Below, one piece after another: positions 1-6,233 of a DNA stretch of 10,594 nt. Under the pieces are notes generated by a model. It searched no databases. It was not told the origin of the DNA and saw nothing but the letters and a program-made list of their open reading frames with translations. Source of the DNA: Chloroflexota bacterium (lineage in GTDB: Bacteria > Chloroflexota > Anaerolineae > B4-G1); assembly GCA_003648085.1 (NCBI GenBank), contig QMOC01000034.1, positions 1-10,594 of the forward strand. Reading direction: 5' to 3'. The first letter of the stretch is position 1; each line of letters starts with the position of its first letter. The position numbers and the translations under genes are program-made.

Positions 1-56
1 ATTATGCGCAGATACTTTCGTCGTTCGTCAATAGTCATTTTTTCCTCAGTGGACAT
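1..56 (-). CDS. Transposase-like protein, N-terminus only (runs off left edge)
   Basis: Reading leftward from the ATG at 56-54 gives MSTEEKMTIDERRKYLRI before the window ends. The start has a strong ribosome site, GGAGGG, four bases upstream on the minus strand. From memory, the run MTIDERRKYLR closely resembles the N-terminus of integrase-core (DDE) transposases of insertion sequences in which a short charged helical segment precedes a helix-turn-helix; this is recognition of a short stretch, not an alignment. Supporting context: a minus-strand extended -10 element and a repeated 10-mer lie just upstream at 66-110, as expected at the end of an insertion sequence. Only 18 codons are visible, so no catalytic residues can be checked and the gene could be broken further left. 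A non-transposase protein starting with the same motif is the main alternative. Confidence 0.5.
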   Translation of the reverse strand, partial: MSTEEKMTIDERRKYLRI

Positions 57-65
57 CGTTCCCTC

Positions 66-110
66 CGGTAACATTATCATTTGAAGGAATTATACCACTT
101 CGGTAACATT
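66..110. repeat. Paired 10-mer CGGTAACATT at a putative insertion-sequence end
   Basis: The 10-mer CGGTAACATT occurs at 66-75 and again at 101-110, same orientation, 35 bp apart. The pair sits immediately upstream of the transposase-like start and surrounds its likely promoter. Repeated short sites of this kind are typical transposase-binding sites inside insertion-sequence ends. The outer end of the element is probably between about 110 and 132, but no terminal inverted repeat partner or target duplication can be seen because the other end is outside the window. Confidence 0.45.
89..94 (-). promoter_or_regulatory. Extended -10 promoter of the transposase-like gene
   Basis: On the minus strand this reads TATAAT preceded by TGG, a perfect extended -10 element about 33 bases upstream of the ATG at 56. 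No good -35 hexamer is found at 16-18 bases further upstream, which extended -10 promoters can tolerate. It lies between the two copies of the 10-mer repeat, so transposase bound to the repeats could repress it. Confidence 0.4.
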
Positions 111-132
111 TTACGTGAGGGAATGCAATTTG

Positions 133-161
133 TTGACTGAGGACTTGATTCGTGCTATAAT
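133..161 (+). promoter_or_regulatory. Sigma-70-type promoter for the first liv operon
   Basis: TTGACT (133-138) and TATAAT (156-161) are separated by exactly 17 bases, and TG at 153-154 adds an extended -10. That is five of six plus six of six matches to the housekeeping consensus, with initiation expected near 168. It faces the binding-protein gene at 397. It lies within about 25 bp of the inferred insertion-sequence edge, so part of it may be supplied by the element. Confidence 0.8.
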
Positions 162-167
162 ATCAAC

Positions 168-396
168 AATCTATCCGCTTTTGGCTGGCTCGAGCAATCG
201 CCACACACTTCAGGAGGTTTCCCGAACTCACCCAAGGGCGTGATGGCAAGAGCAGCAAGACAGAAAGGAGGGTACACGAGACTAACTATCACAATCAACG
301 CTGGATGGCAAGACCCAGCCCTGCTGCTGGGCGCAGGCATTTGAGAGCGGCCAATAATCTGGGTCGCACTATTCATCGTTCCAAAGGAGGAGAACC
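168..396 (+). promoter_or_regulatory. Long 5' leader of liv operon 1 with competing hairpins
   Basis: About 230 bases separate the predicted transcription start from the first gene, and no convincing open frame fills it. CCCAGC at 314-319 can pair with GCTGGG at 326-331 (6 bp, 6-base loop). Part of it, CCAGC (315-319), can instead pair with GCTGG at 300-304, and CCAGCC (315-320) can pair with GGCTGG at 183-188. These pairings exclude one another, which is the layout of a switching leader, although no run of U follows and no known riboswitch core was recognised. The region ends with a very strong ribosome site, AGGAGG at 385-390, six bases before the ATG. Confidence 0.35.
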
Positions 397-1539
397 ATGT
401 CTAAACGATTCGTAGTTCCGCTGGTTCTGTTGCTGGTGCTCACCCACCTGGCCGGGTGCGCTCCTAAAGCCAAGGAGCCCATCAAGATCGCCGTGCAAGG
501 ACCCATCACCGGCAAGTGGGCCTACGAGGGCGAGGGCTTCGTTAAGTGCGTGAAACTCCTGGCTGAGGAGATCAATGAGAAGGGGGGTCTCCTGGATGGT
601 CGGATGATCGAGATCGTCGAGGCCGACGACAAGGGCGAACCTTCGGAGGCTTCCCTGGTGGCCGCCAAGATGGTGGACGAGGGCGTGGTGGCTGTGGTGG
701 GAAGCTACTCATCCACCTGCACCGAGCCTGCCTCGGCCATCTACAACGAGGCCAACATCCTCCAGATCACCCCCTCCTCCACCGCCACCGTACTGACCAC
801 CAAGGGCTACAAGCAATTCTTCCGCACCTGCTTCCTCGACGACCGCCAGGGGCTCTTTGTGGCCGAGAAGTTCATTGAGTGGGGGATCGAGAAGGCCTTC
901 TTCCTCCACGACAACTCCACCTACGCCAAGGGCCTGGCCGAGTGGGCAATGAAATATTATGAGGAGAGAGGCGGGGAGGGCCTCATTGACGCCATCACCC
1001 CGGGCGAAACCGACTACACTCCCATCCTGACCAGGATCAAGGCCGCTGAGCCCGACGCCATCTACTTCACCGGCTATCACCCCGACGGCGGGCTCCTGCT
1101 GAAACAGGCCAGGGAGCTGGGGCTCACGCCCGACATCCTGTTCGCCCTTGGCAACGCCTGCAACAACCCGGAGATGATCGAGATCGCCGGCGTGGAGGCG
1201 GCCGAGGGCGCGCTGGTGAGCACCGAGCCCTTGCCCCACGACCTCCCCTATCCCGAGGCCAAGGAGTTCATCGAGAAGTTCGAGGCCAAGTACGGCGAGC
1301 CCCCGGCCAGCATCTGGTGGGTAATGGCCGCCGACGCCTTCAACGTCATCGTCGAGGCTATCAAGGCCACGGGCTCCACCGACACGGACAAGATGGCCGA
1401 GTATCTCCACACCGAGTTCAAGGACTACCCGGGCATCACCGGGCCCATCATCGGCTTCGACGAGAAGGGCGACCGCCTGGGCACCATCCACAAGTTCTAC
1501 GTCATCAGGAACGGAGAGTTCGTGCCCTACGAGAAGTAG
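397..1539 (+). CDS. livK: LivJ/LivK-type amino-acid ABC transporter binding lipoprotein
   Basis: This is the extracytoplasmic ligand-binding subunit of importer module 1. Residues 1-20 form a signal peptide ending in lipobox LAGC, so Cys21 should be lipidated and anchor the protein to the membrane. Residues ~28-375 form a type I periplasmic-binding fold. Landmarks shared with E. coli LIV-binding protein are the SST-like segment S105-T107 followed by EPAS, the ITPSST loop (124-129), Tyr176 in the HDNSTY segment, and IAGVEAAEG (263-271). Where the E. coli protein has the GPEG loop with the glutamate that holds the ligand ammonium group, this one reads LGNACNN (251-257). Length (380 residues) is normal. 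Start at 397 is fixed by AGGAGG six bases upstream. It heads the operon livK-H-M-G-F. Branched-chain amino acids are the family default, but the altered loop leaves the ligand open. Confidence 0.9.
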   Translation: MSKRFVVPLVLLLVLTHLAGCAPKAKEPIKIAVQGPITGKWAYEGEGFVKCVKLLAEEINEKGGLLDGRMIEIVEADDKGEPSEASLVAAKMVDEGVVAVVGSYSSTCTEPASAIYNEANILQITPSSTATVLTTKGYKQFFRTCFLDDRQGLFVAEKFIEWGIEKAFFLHDNSTYAKGLAEWAMKYYEERGGEGLIDAITPGETDYTPILTRIKAAEPDAIYFTGYHPDGGLLLKQARELGLTPDILFALGNACNNPEMIEIAGVEAAEGALVSTEPLPHDLPYPEAKEFIEKFEAKYGEPPASIWWVMAADAFNVIVEAIKATGSTDTDKMAEYLHTEFKDYPGITGPIIGFDEKGDRLGTIHKFYVIRNGEFVPYEK

Positions 1540-1557
1540 GCCCGCCAGTCGCGGCAA

Positions 1558-1602
1558 GCAGCAGGCGGCAGGCGGCGAGTGTAGTTGCCTGCTGCCTGCT
1601 GC
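1558..1602 (+). promoter_or_regulatory. Large intergenic hairpin made of 7-base repeats between binding protein and livH
   Basis: Bases 1558-1576 pair with 1584-1602 along 19 positions (16 Watson-Crick and three G-T pairs), leaving a 7-base loop. Both arms are built of heptads: GCAGGCG twice on the left (1561-1574), TGCCTGC twice on the right (1586-1599). No U-run follows, so it is not a standard terminator. In binding-protein-dependent transporters, hairpins at this junction commonly protect the upstream message or trim read-through, so that binding protein is made in excess of permease. That role fits the position but is inferred. The repetitive build also suggests a dispersed genomic palindrome. 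Confidence 0.7.
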
Positions 1603-1626
1603 CGTCCATTGTCTAGGGAGTGGCTG

Positions 1627-2541
1627 ATGGAATTCTTTCTACAGCAGGCTATCAACGGCATCACTATTGGGGCCTTTTACGCCCTCATCGCCCTGGGCTA
1701 CACTATGGTCTATGGTATCCTCAAGTTGATCAACTTCGCCCACGGCGATCTTTTCATGGTGGGTTCTTATCTGGGTTATACCTTGGTGATTGCCCTTATT
1801 ATCAGCGGCCTCATTCCCAACCTTCTCGTGGCCCTATTGATCATCTTCTTGATGGCGATGGGGATGGTGGCCTTAACAGGGGCGCTCCTGGAGCGGGTGG
1901 CCTATCGACCCTTACGTAAGGCGGGGAGGCTGGCCCCCGTTGTTTCTGCCCTGGGGGCTTCCATCTTCCTGCAGAACGTGGTGATGCTCATCTATGGCCC
2001 CAGGTACCACGTCTACCCCAAGGGAATCCTCCCGGACATCCATTGGTCCATCGGGGGCGCTTACGTCACCCTCGTGCAGTTGGCAACGCTGGTCATCTCT
2101 ATTCTGCTAATGGGAGGGCTCTATTTCTTCATCCAGAGAACGCGCCTGGGCACGGCCATCAGGGCCGTGGCCCTCGATCACGACACGGCCCGCCTGATGG
2201 GCATTGACGTCAACCGCATCATCACTTTGGTCTTCCTCCTCGGCCCGGCCCTGGGGGCGGCAGGAGGAATAATGATTGGCCTTTACTATGGGCGGATCAA
2301 CTTTACCATGGGCTGGGGCTATGGTCTCAAGGCCTTCGTCGCCGCCATCCTGGGGGGGATCGGCAACATCCCCGGGGCCATGGTGGGCGGGTTTCTCCTG
2401 GGCATCTTCGAGACCCTGGCGGCGGGCTATCTTCCGTGGGGAGGCGCCTGGAAGGACGCCATTGCCTTCCTCATCTTGATCCTCATCCTTATTTTGAGAC
2501 CCACCGGCCTCTTAGGTGAACGTGTGGTGGAAAAAATTTAA
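1627..2541 (+). CDS. livH: Amino-acid ABC transporter permease LivH (module 1)
   Basis: One of the two channel-forming subunits of importer 1, an inner membrane protein of about eight membrane segments in 304 residues. The N-terminal segment INGITIGAFYALIALGYTMV and the following INFAHGD motif are hallmarks of LivH. The cytoplasmic coupling loop AVALDHDTARLMGIDVNRI (about residues 181-199), which contacts the ATPase, and the terminal LRPTGLLGE motif are intact. A longer frame begins at 1585, but those extra codons run through the intergenic hairpin. The ATG at 1627 has AGGGAG six bases upstream and gives the usual family N-terminus, so it is preferred. It follows the binding protein by 87 bp and precedes livM by 89 bp. 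Confidence 0.92.
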   Translation: MEFFLQQAINGITIGAFYALIALGYTMVYGILKLINFAHGDLFMVGSYLGYTLVIALIISGLIPNLLVALLIIFLMAMGMVALTGALLERVAYRPLRKAGRLAPVVSALGASIFLQNVVMLIYGPRYHVYPKGILPDIHWSIGGAYVTLVQLATLVISILLMGGLYFFIQRTRLGTAIRAVALDHDTARLMGIDVNRIITLVFLLGPALGAAGGIMIGLYYGRINFTMGWGYGLKAFVAAILGGIGNIPGAMVGGFLLGIFETLAAGYLPWGGAWKDAIAFLILILILILRPTGLLGERVVEKI

Positions 2542-2630
2542 GGCAGGGGAGCACCCCCACACCCCCGCCCTGACGGGTAGGCCCACTGTAACTATGAGGT
2601 TATCTTTCCTCGCTCAAGGAGAGTTTGTGA

Positions 2631-3623
2631 ATGAAGGACCTATTTCTTCGTCTGAAGGGTATTGACCAGCGCTGGTGGTATCTCGCCTTGGCGTTGGGGA
2701 TCATCCTTTTCCCCTGGTTTACCAGCAATTATTGGATCTCCGTGGCCGTCTTCTTCGGTATCTATGCCCTCCTGGGCCTGAGCCTCAACATCATCCTCGG
2801 CTACGCGGGCCTCTTCCAATTGGGACACGCTGCCTTCTGGGCCGTGGGGGCCTACACCACCGCCATCCTTAACACCCGCTACGGTATCCCTATCTTTGTC
2901 ACCTTGCCCATCAGTGCCCTGGTCTCGGCCCTCTTCGCCATCCTTATCACCAAGCCCATCCTGCACCTCCGGGGCGATTACCTGTGTCTGGTCACCATCG
3001 GCTTTGGAGAGATCGTGCGCCTCTTCCTCTTCAACGACCCTTTGGGGATCACGGGGGGGATAAACGGCATCAGGGGGATTGACCGCCCCAGCATCTTCGG
3101 CTTCGTCTTCCACCAGCCCATCCACTATTACTACCTGACCTTGGCCTTCGTGGTCTTCACCATCTTCGCCATGCGCAGGCTGGAGAACTCCCGCCTGGGG
3201 CGGGCCTGGATCTACGTGCGGGAGGATGAACTGGCCGCCGAGGCCATGGGCATTGACACTACTCAGGTGAAACTCCTGGCCTTTATCATCGGCGCTGCCT
3301 GGGCCGGGGTAGCAGGCACCCTCTATGCCAGCCGCTACACCGTCATCGCCCCGGAGACCTTCAGCTTCTGGAACTCGTGCGTCATGTTTTGCATCGTCAT
3401 CATCGGAGGGGTGGGGTCCATCCCGGGGGTGCTGGTGGGCACTCTGGGCATGGTCGTCCTGCCGGAGTTATTACGAGACGTCTTGGAAGAAGTTGTCCAA
3501 TGGCGTATGCTGGTCTTCGGGGCGGCTATGATGCTCATGATGATCTTCCGCCCCGAAGGCTTCTGGCCCAGCCCCATAAGGCGCCACGAGCTCCGTGCCG
3601 CAGAGTTAACGGCTAGCGAGTGA
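2631..3623 (+). CDS. livM: Amino-acid ABC transporter permease LivM (module 1)
   Basis: Second channel subunit of importer 1, partner of LivH. The 330-residue product has a short charged N-terminus, then hydrophobic segments from about residue 16. The LivM signatures are present: [21 protein letters not shown] near residues 50-70, [19 protein letters not shown] near 113-131, and the coupling loop [17 protein letters not shown] (about 193-209), which docks on the ATPases. [14 protein letters not shown] and FRPEGFW close the protein. AAGGAG at 2616-2621, nine bases before the ATG, supports the start. The 89 bp upstream is C-rich at first and shows no clear hairpin or promoter. The stop is nine bases from livG, so the two are translated from one message. 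Confidence 0.92.
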   Translation: MKDLFLRLKGIDQRWWYLALALGIILFPWFTSNYWISVAVFFGIYALLGLSLNIILGYAGLFQLGHAAFWAVGAYTTAILNTRYGIPIFVTLPISALVSALFAILITKPILHLRGDYLCLVTIGFGEIVRLFLFNDPLGITGGINGIRGIDRPSIFGFVFHQPIHYYYLTLAFVVFTIFAMRRLENSRLGRAWIYVREDELAAEAMGIDTTQVKLLAFIIGAAWAGVAGTLYASRYTVIAPETFSFWNSCVMFCIVIIGGVGSIPGVLVGTLGMVVLPELLRDVLEEVVQWRMLVFGAAMMLMMIFRPEGFWPSPIRRHELRAAELTASE

Positions 3624-3632
3624 GATAGTGAA

Positions 3633-4397
3633 ATGGCCCTTTTGGAAGTGAAAGGTCTAACCAAGAGATTCGGCGGCCTGACGGCCGTCAAGAGGTTGGA
3701 TTTCCACCTTGATGAGGGTGAGATATTGGGCATGATCGGTCCCAATGGGGCGGGCAAGACCACCGTCTTTAACCTGATCACCGGCATCTACCCCCCAGAT
3801 GGGGGGGAGATAAGGCTGAACGGCCAGAGCCTTTTGGGCCTCAGGCCCCACGTCATTACCGAGTTAGGCATCGCCCGTACCTTTCAGAACATCCGCCTTT
3901 TCGCCAATATAACGGCTCTGGAGAACGTCATGGCCGGCCAGCACTGCCGTACCAGGGCTGGAGTGTTAGGTGCCATATTCCGTCTCAGGAGCCAACGCCT
4001 GGAAGAGCAACGTATCCTCCGGGAAGCGGAGCGCTGCCTGCGCTTCCTGGGACTATATGAGAAAAGGCACGAGTTGGCCAAGAACCTGCCCTACGGCGAC
4101 CAGCGACGCCTGGAGATTGCCCGAGCCCTGGCCACCGGCCCCCAGCTCCTGATCCTGGACGAGCCAACGGCAGGCATGAGCGAGAAGGAGTCCAGCGAAT
4201 TGATGGACATCATCAGCCAGGTCCGTGATTCTGGAGTGACCATCCTGCTCATCGAGCACGATATGAAGGTGGTGATGGGCATCTCCGATCGGATCATCGC
4301 CCTGGACAATGGCGAGAAGATTGCCGAGGGCAGGCCGGCCGAGGTGCAGCGCAACCAACGAGTCATCGAGGCCTATCTGGGCAAGGAGGAGGTGTGA
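3633..4397 (+). CDS. livG: Amino-acid ABC transporter ATPase LivG (module 1)
   Basis: Cytoplasmic ATP-hydrolysing subunit that pairs with LivF. Walker A is GPNGAGKTT at residues 36-44, the Q-loop glutamine is Gln85 in RTFQN, the signature is the LivG variant LPYGDQRR (152-159) in place of LSGGQ, Walker B is LLILDEP (172-178) with catalytic Glu177, and the switch histidine is His209 in IEHDM. The C-terminal [18 protein letters not shown] is typical of LivG. Length 254 is normal. No strong ribosome site precedes the ATG, which starts nine bases after the livM stop, so re-initiation by ribosomes finishing livM is likely. The end overlaps the livF start by four bases. Confidence 0.93.
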   Translation: MALLEVKGLTKRFGGLTAVKRLDFHLDEGEILGMIGPNGAGKTTVFNLITGIYPPDGGEIRLNGQSLLGLRPHVITELGIARTFQNIRLFANITALENVMAGQHCRTRAGVLGAIFRLRSQRLEEQRILREAERCLRFLGLYEKRHELAKNLPYGDQRRLEIARALATGPQLLILDEPTAGMSEKESSELMDIISQVRDSGVTILLIEHDMKVVMGISDRIIALDNGEKIAEGRPAEVQRNQRVIEAYLGKEEV

Positions 4398-5116
4398 CCG
4401 TGGCGCTGTTGCAGATCGAAAACGTGCACACCTACTACGGCCACGTCCACGCGCTGAAGGGCATCAATCTGGAGGTGGAAGAGGGAGAGATCGTTACGCT
4501 CATTGGAGCCAACGGGGCCGGTAAGACGACGACGTTGCGCACCATCTCCGGCCTGATCCGCCCCCGCGAGGGCTGCGTTAAATTCAATGGGCAGGATATC
4601 AACGGCTTGCCGGCCCACCGCATCGTTAAACTGGGCATCTCTCACGCGCCCGAAGGCCGCCAAATCTTCAGCACTTTGACGGTGATGGAGAACCTCAACA
4701 TGGGGGCCTACAGCCTGGGTGGGGACAGAGAGGCCATCGAAGAGAACCGTCGCCGCGTCTTCGACCTCTTCCCCCGGCTGGAAGAGCGGAAGAACCAACT
4801 TGGCGGCACGCTCTCCGGGGGGGAGCAGCAGATGCTGACCATTGGGCGCGCGCTGATGGCCCGGCCGCGCATCCTGATGCTGGACGAGCCCTCACTGGGT
4901 CTGGCGCCTATGTTGGTCAAGGCGATCTTCGAGACCATCCGGGAGATCAACAAGCGCGGGGTGACGATCCTGCTGGTGGAGCAGAACGCCCGCGCGGCCC
5001 TCAAACTGGCCCATCGGGGATACGTGCTGGAGACCGGCCGGGTGGTCCTCTCCGGCACGGCAGGGGAACTGCTGCGGGACGAGCGGGTGCGCAAGGCGTA
5101 CCTGGGGGAGAAGTGA
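4394..5116 (+). CDS. livF: Amino-acid ABC transporter ATPase LivF (module 1)
   Basis: Second ATPase of importer 1. With the GTG at 4394 as residue 1, Walker A is GANGAGKTT (38-46), the Q-loop region is APEGRQIF (85-92), the signature is LSGGEQQ (140-146), Walker B is LMLDEPS (161-167) and the switch position is Gln197 in LVEQN, the glutamine normal for LivF instead of histidine. The ending VRKAYLGEK is also LivF-like. The start is uncertain: GTG at 4394 overlaps the livG stop (GTGA) but sits only four bases after AGGAGG, while the in-frame GTG at 4400 gives MALLQIENV with better spacing. The gene is the last of the operon; no U-tract terminator follows. Confidence 0.92.
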   Translation: MTVALLQIENVHTYYGHVHALKGINLEVEEGEIVTLIGANGAGKTTTLRTISGLIRPREGCVKFNGQDINGLPAHRIVKLGISHAPEGRQIFSTLTVMENLNMGAYSLGGDREAIEENRRRVFDLFPRLEERKNQLGGTLSGGEQQMLTIGRALMARPRILMLDEPSLGLAPMLVKAIFETIREINKRGVTILLVEQNARAALKLAHRGYVLETGRVVLSGTAGELLRDERVRKAYLGEK

Positions 5117-5159
5117 GAACCCGGTTGTCCCCCCAAGTGTCAAAGCAATCGTCTAGCAG

Positions 5160-5187
5160 TTGCCTATTCTATGAACGTGGATATAAT
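5160..5187 (+). promoter_or_regulatory. Probable internal promoter driving liv module 2
   Basis: TTGCCT (5160-5165) and a perfect TATAAT (5182-5187) are 16 bases apart, with initiation expected near 5194. The site lies 45-70 bp after the livF stop in a distinctly AT-richer stretch, and gives module 2 its own transcript with a leader of about 250 bases. Read-through from module 1 is also possible, since nothing resembling a terminator separates them. Confidence 0.55.
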
Positions 5188-5243
5188 AGCACTTATTGAA
5201 TCTTGGTCTTCCAAGCCAGTCACTTGGGCCTAGGATAATCAGA

Positions 5244-5260
5244 ATACGTTGCAAACGTAT
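5244..5260. promoter_or_regulatory. Operator-like 17-bp inverted repeat
   Basis: ATACGTT-GCA-AACGTAT is a perfect 7-bp inverted repeat around a 3-base centre, the size and symmetry of a dimeric regulator site. It lies about 50 bases downstream of the predicted transcription start of module 2, where a bound repressor could block elongation. Its right half overlaps the left arm of the RNA structure described at 5251-5340, so it may instead act as RNA. The cognate regulator is not in the window. Confidence 0.35.
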
Positions 5261-5340
5261 CCTCTCAATAACTTGGGGGATGTGGGGCAAATTGCCAATT
5301 TGTCCTACGCGCTGCCCCAGAATATTGAGAAGATACTTGC
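5251..5340 (+). promoter_or_regulatory. Nested inverted repeats forming a ~90-nt structured leader element
   Basis: Arms pair collinearly from outside in: GCAA (5251-5254) with TTGC (5337-5340); GTATC (5257-5261) with GATAC (5332-5336); TCTCAATA (5263-5270) with TATTGAGA (5323-5330); then, across a 12/3-base internal loop, TGGGGCA (5283-5289) with TGCCCCA (5313-5319). Inside lies a small perfect palindrome of 15 bases at 5288-5302. That makes 24 paired positions in order in the untranslated leader of module 2. No U-run follows and no known riboswitch class was recognised. The same bases can be read as a stop-interrupted frame, so an RNA role is inference. Confidence 0.4.
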
Positions 5341-5453
5341 AAACGGCAGTTAAGGCTGGAAGGAGGTGGATCTTTGGACTGATGAGTCGCTCAATGCTTC
5401 TCCTATGTAAGTGGCAAGACAGTTAGAAGTCACAAGGAGGTGGATCTTTGGAC
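5339..5453 (+). repeat. Duplicated ribosome-binding/start segment ahead of livG2 (74-bp spacing)
   Basis: The 20-mer AAGGAGGTGGATCTTTGGAC occurs at 5360-5379 and again at 5434-5453. Similarity extends upstream with small gaps: GCAA (5339, 5414) and CAGTTA (5347, 5420) precede both copies. The downstream copy supplies the ribosome site and TTG start of the module 2 livG. In the upstream copy the same TTG is followed by GAC and then TGA, so translation there would yield only Met-Asp. A partial tandem duplication is the simplest origin. The 54 bases between the perfect copies show no other feature. Confidence 0.75.
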
Positions 5454-6233
5454 GGCAACGGCAATTCTCCCATTCTTTCTGTACGCAACGTCCGCAAGTA
5501 CTTCGGCGGCATCAAAGCCGTGGACGGCGTTTCCCTCGATGTAGCCTCCCAGCGCATCACCGGTCTTATCGGGCCTAACGGCGCAGGAAAGACCACCCTG
5601 TTCAATGTCATCTCCGGCCTTTATAAGGCGGATGCAGGGGAGATCTACTTCAAGGGTGAGAGGATTGATGGCCTCTCGCTTCACCAGACCTTCCAGAAGG
5701 GGCTCTGCCGCACATTCCAGATCAGCAGGGAACTTAAACTTATGACGGTCTTGGAGAACCTGATGTTGGTTCCCCCAGGCCAGGAGGGAGAGAACCTGTG
5801 GAAGACCTGGTTCATCCCCCTGCGGGTGAGGCGGCAGGAGAGTGAGATCAGGGAAAAGGCCCTGCAAGCCCTCGACTCGGTCGGACTTCTGCATCTGAAG
5901 GACGAATATGCCGGCAACCTCTCTGGAGGCCAGAAGAGGCTCCTGGAGTTGGCCCGCACGATGATGGCCGAACCCGAGTTGATCCTCTTCGACGAGCCGG
6001 GGGCGGGGGTGAATCCCTCCGAGCGGCGGGTGTTGGCTGAGCATATCCGCCGGTTGGTGAGCGAGCAAGGAGTCACAGTCTTCCTCATCGGACACGAGAT
6101 GGAACTGGTGATGGATGTCTGCGACCCCATTATCGTGATGGACCGGGGCAAGAAACTGACCGAAGGCTCACCCGAGGAGATCGGAAGAGACCCACGGGTG
6201 CTGGAGATTTATCTGGGAGGTGGAAGCCAATGA
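5448..6233 (+). CDS. livG: Amino-acid ABC transporter ATPase, LivG type (module 2)
   Basis: ATPase subunit of the second importer, 261 residues. Walker A is GPNGAGKTT (42-50), Q-loop Gln91 in RTFQI, signature LSGGQKR (158-164), Walker B LILFDEPG (178-185) with Glu183, and switch His216 in LIGHEM; glycine precedes the histidine where LivG usually has glutamate. It differs widely from the module 1 LivG, including a canonical LSGGQ signature instead of LPYGD, so the modules are not a recent duplication. The first clear start is TTG at 5448, seven bases after AAGGAGG; the first eight residues are an extra tail before the usual LSVRNV beginning. It opens the livG-F-H-M operon and overlaps livF2 by four bases. 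Confidence 0.9.
   Translation: MDGNGNSPILSVRNVRKYFGGIKAVDGVSLDVASQRITGLIGPNGAGKTTLFNVISGLYKADAGEIYFKGERIDGLSLHQTFQKGLCRTFQISRELKLMTVLENLMLVPPGQEGENLWKTWFIPLRVRRQESEIREKALQALDSVGLLHLKDEYAGNLSGGQKRLLELARTMMAEPELILFDEPGAGVNPSERRVLAEHIRRLVSEQGVTVFLIGHEMELVMDVCDPIIVMDRGKKLTEGSPEEIGRDPRVLEIYLGGGSQ

Noticed and set aside
300..345. Resemblance of the leader 1 hairpin region to a cyclic-di-GMP riboswitch (GGCAA before a stem, GGGCGCA after it)
   Set aside because: The conserved tetraloop, its receptor and the full junction sequence are absent; the similarity is confined to a few bases.
709..1557. Long minus-strand open frame of 282 codons opposite the first binding protein
   Set aside because: It is the antisense shadow of a GC-rich gene with third-position bias; its translation is low-complexity Gly/Val/Leu/Asp-rich and it has no ribosome site or family features.
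5101..5136. Possible terminator after livF1 formed by G-run and C-run
   Set aside because: The 6-bp GGGGGA/TCCCCC pairing encloses a long loop, starts inside the livF coding end and has no U-run, so it is not a supported terminator.
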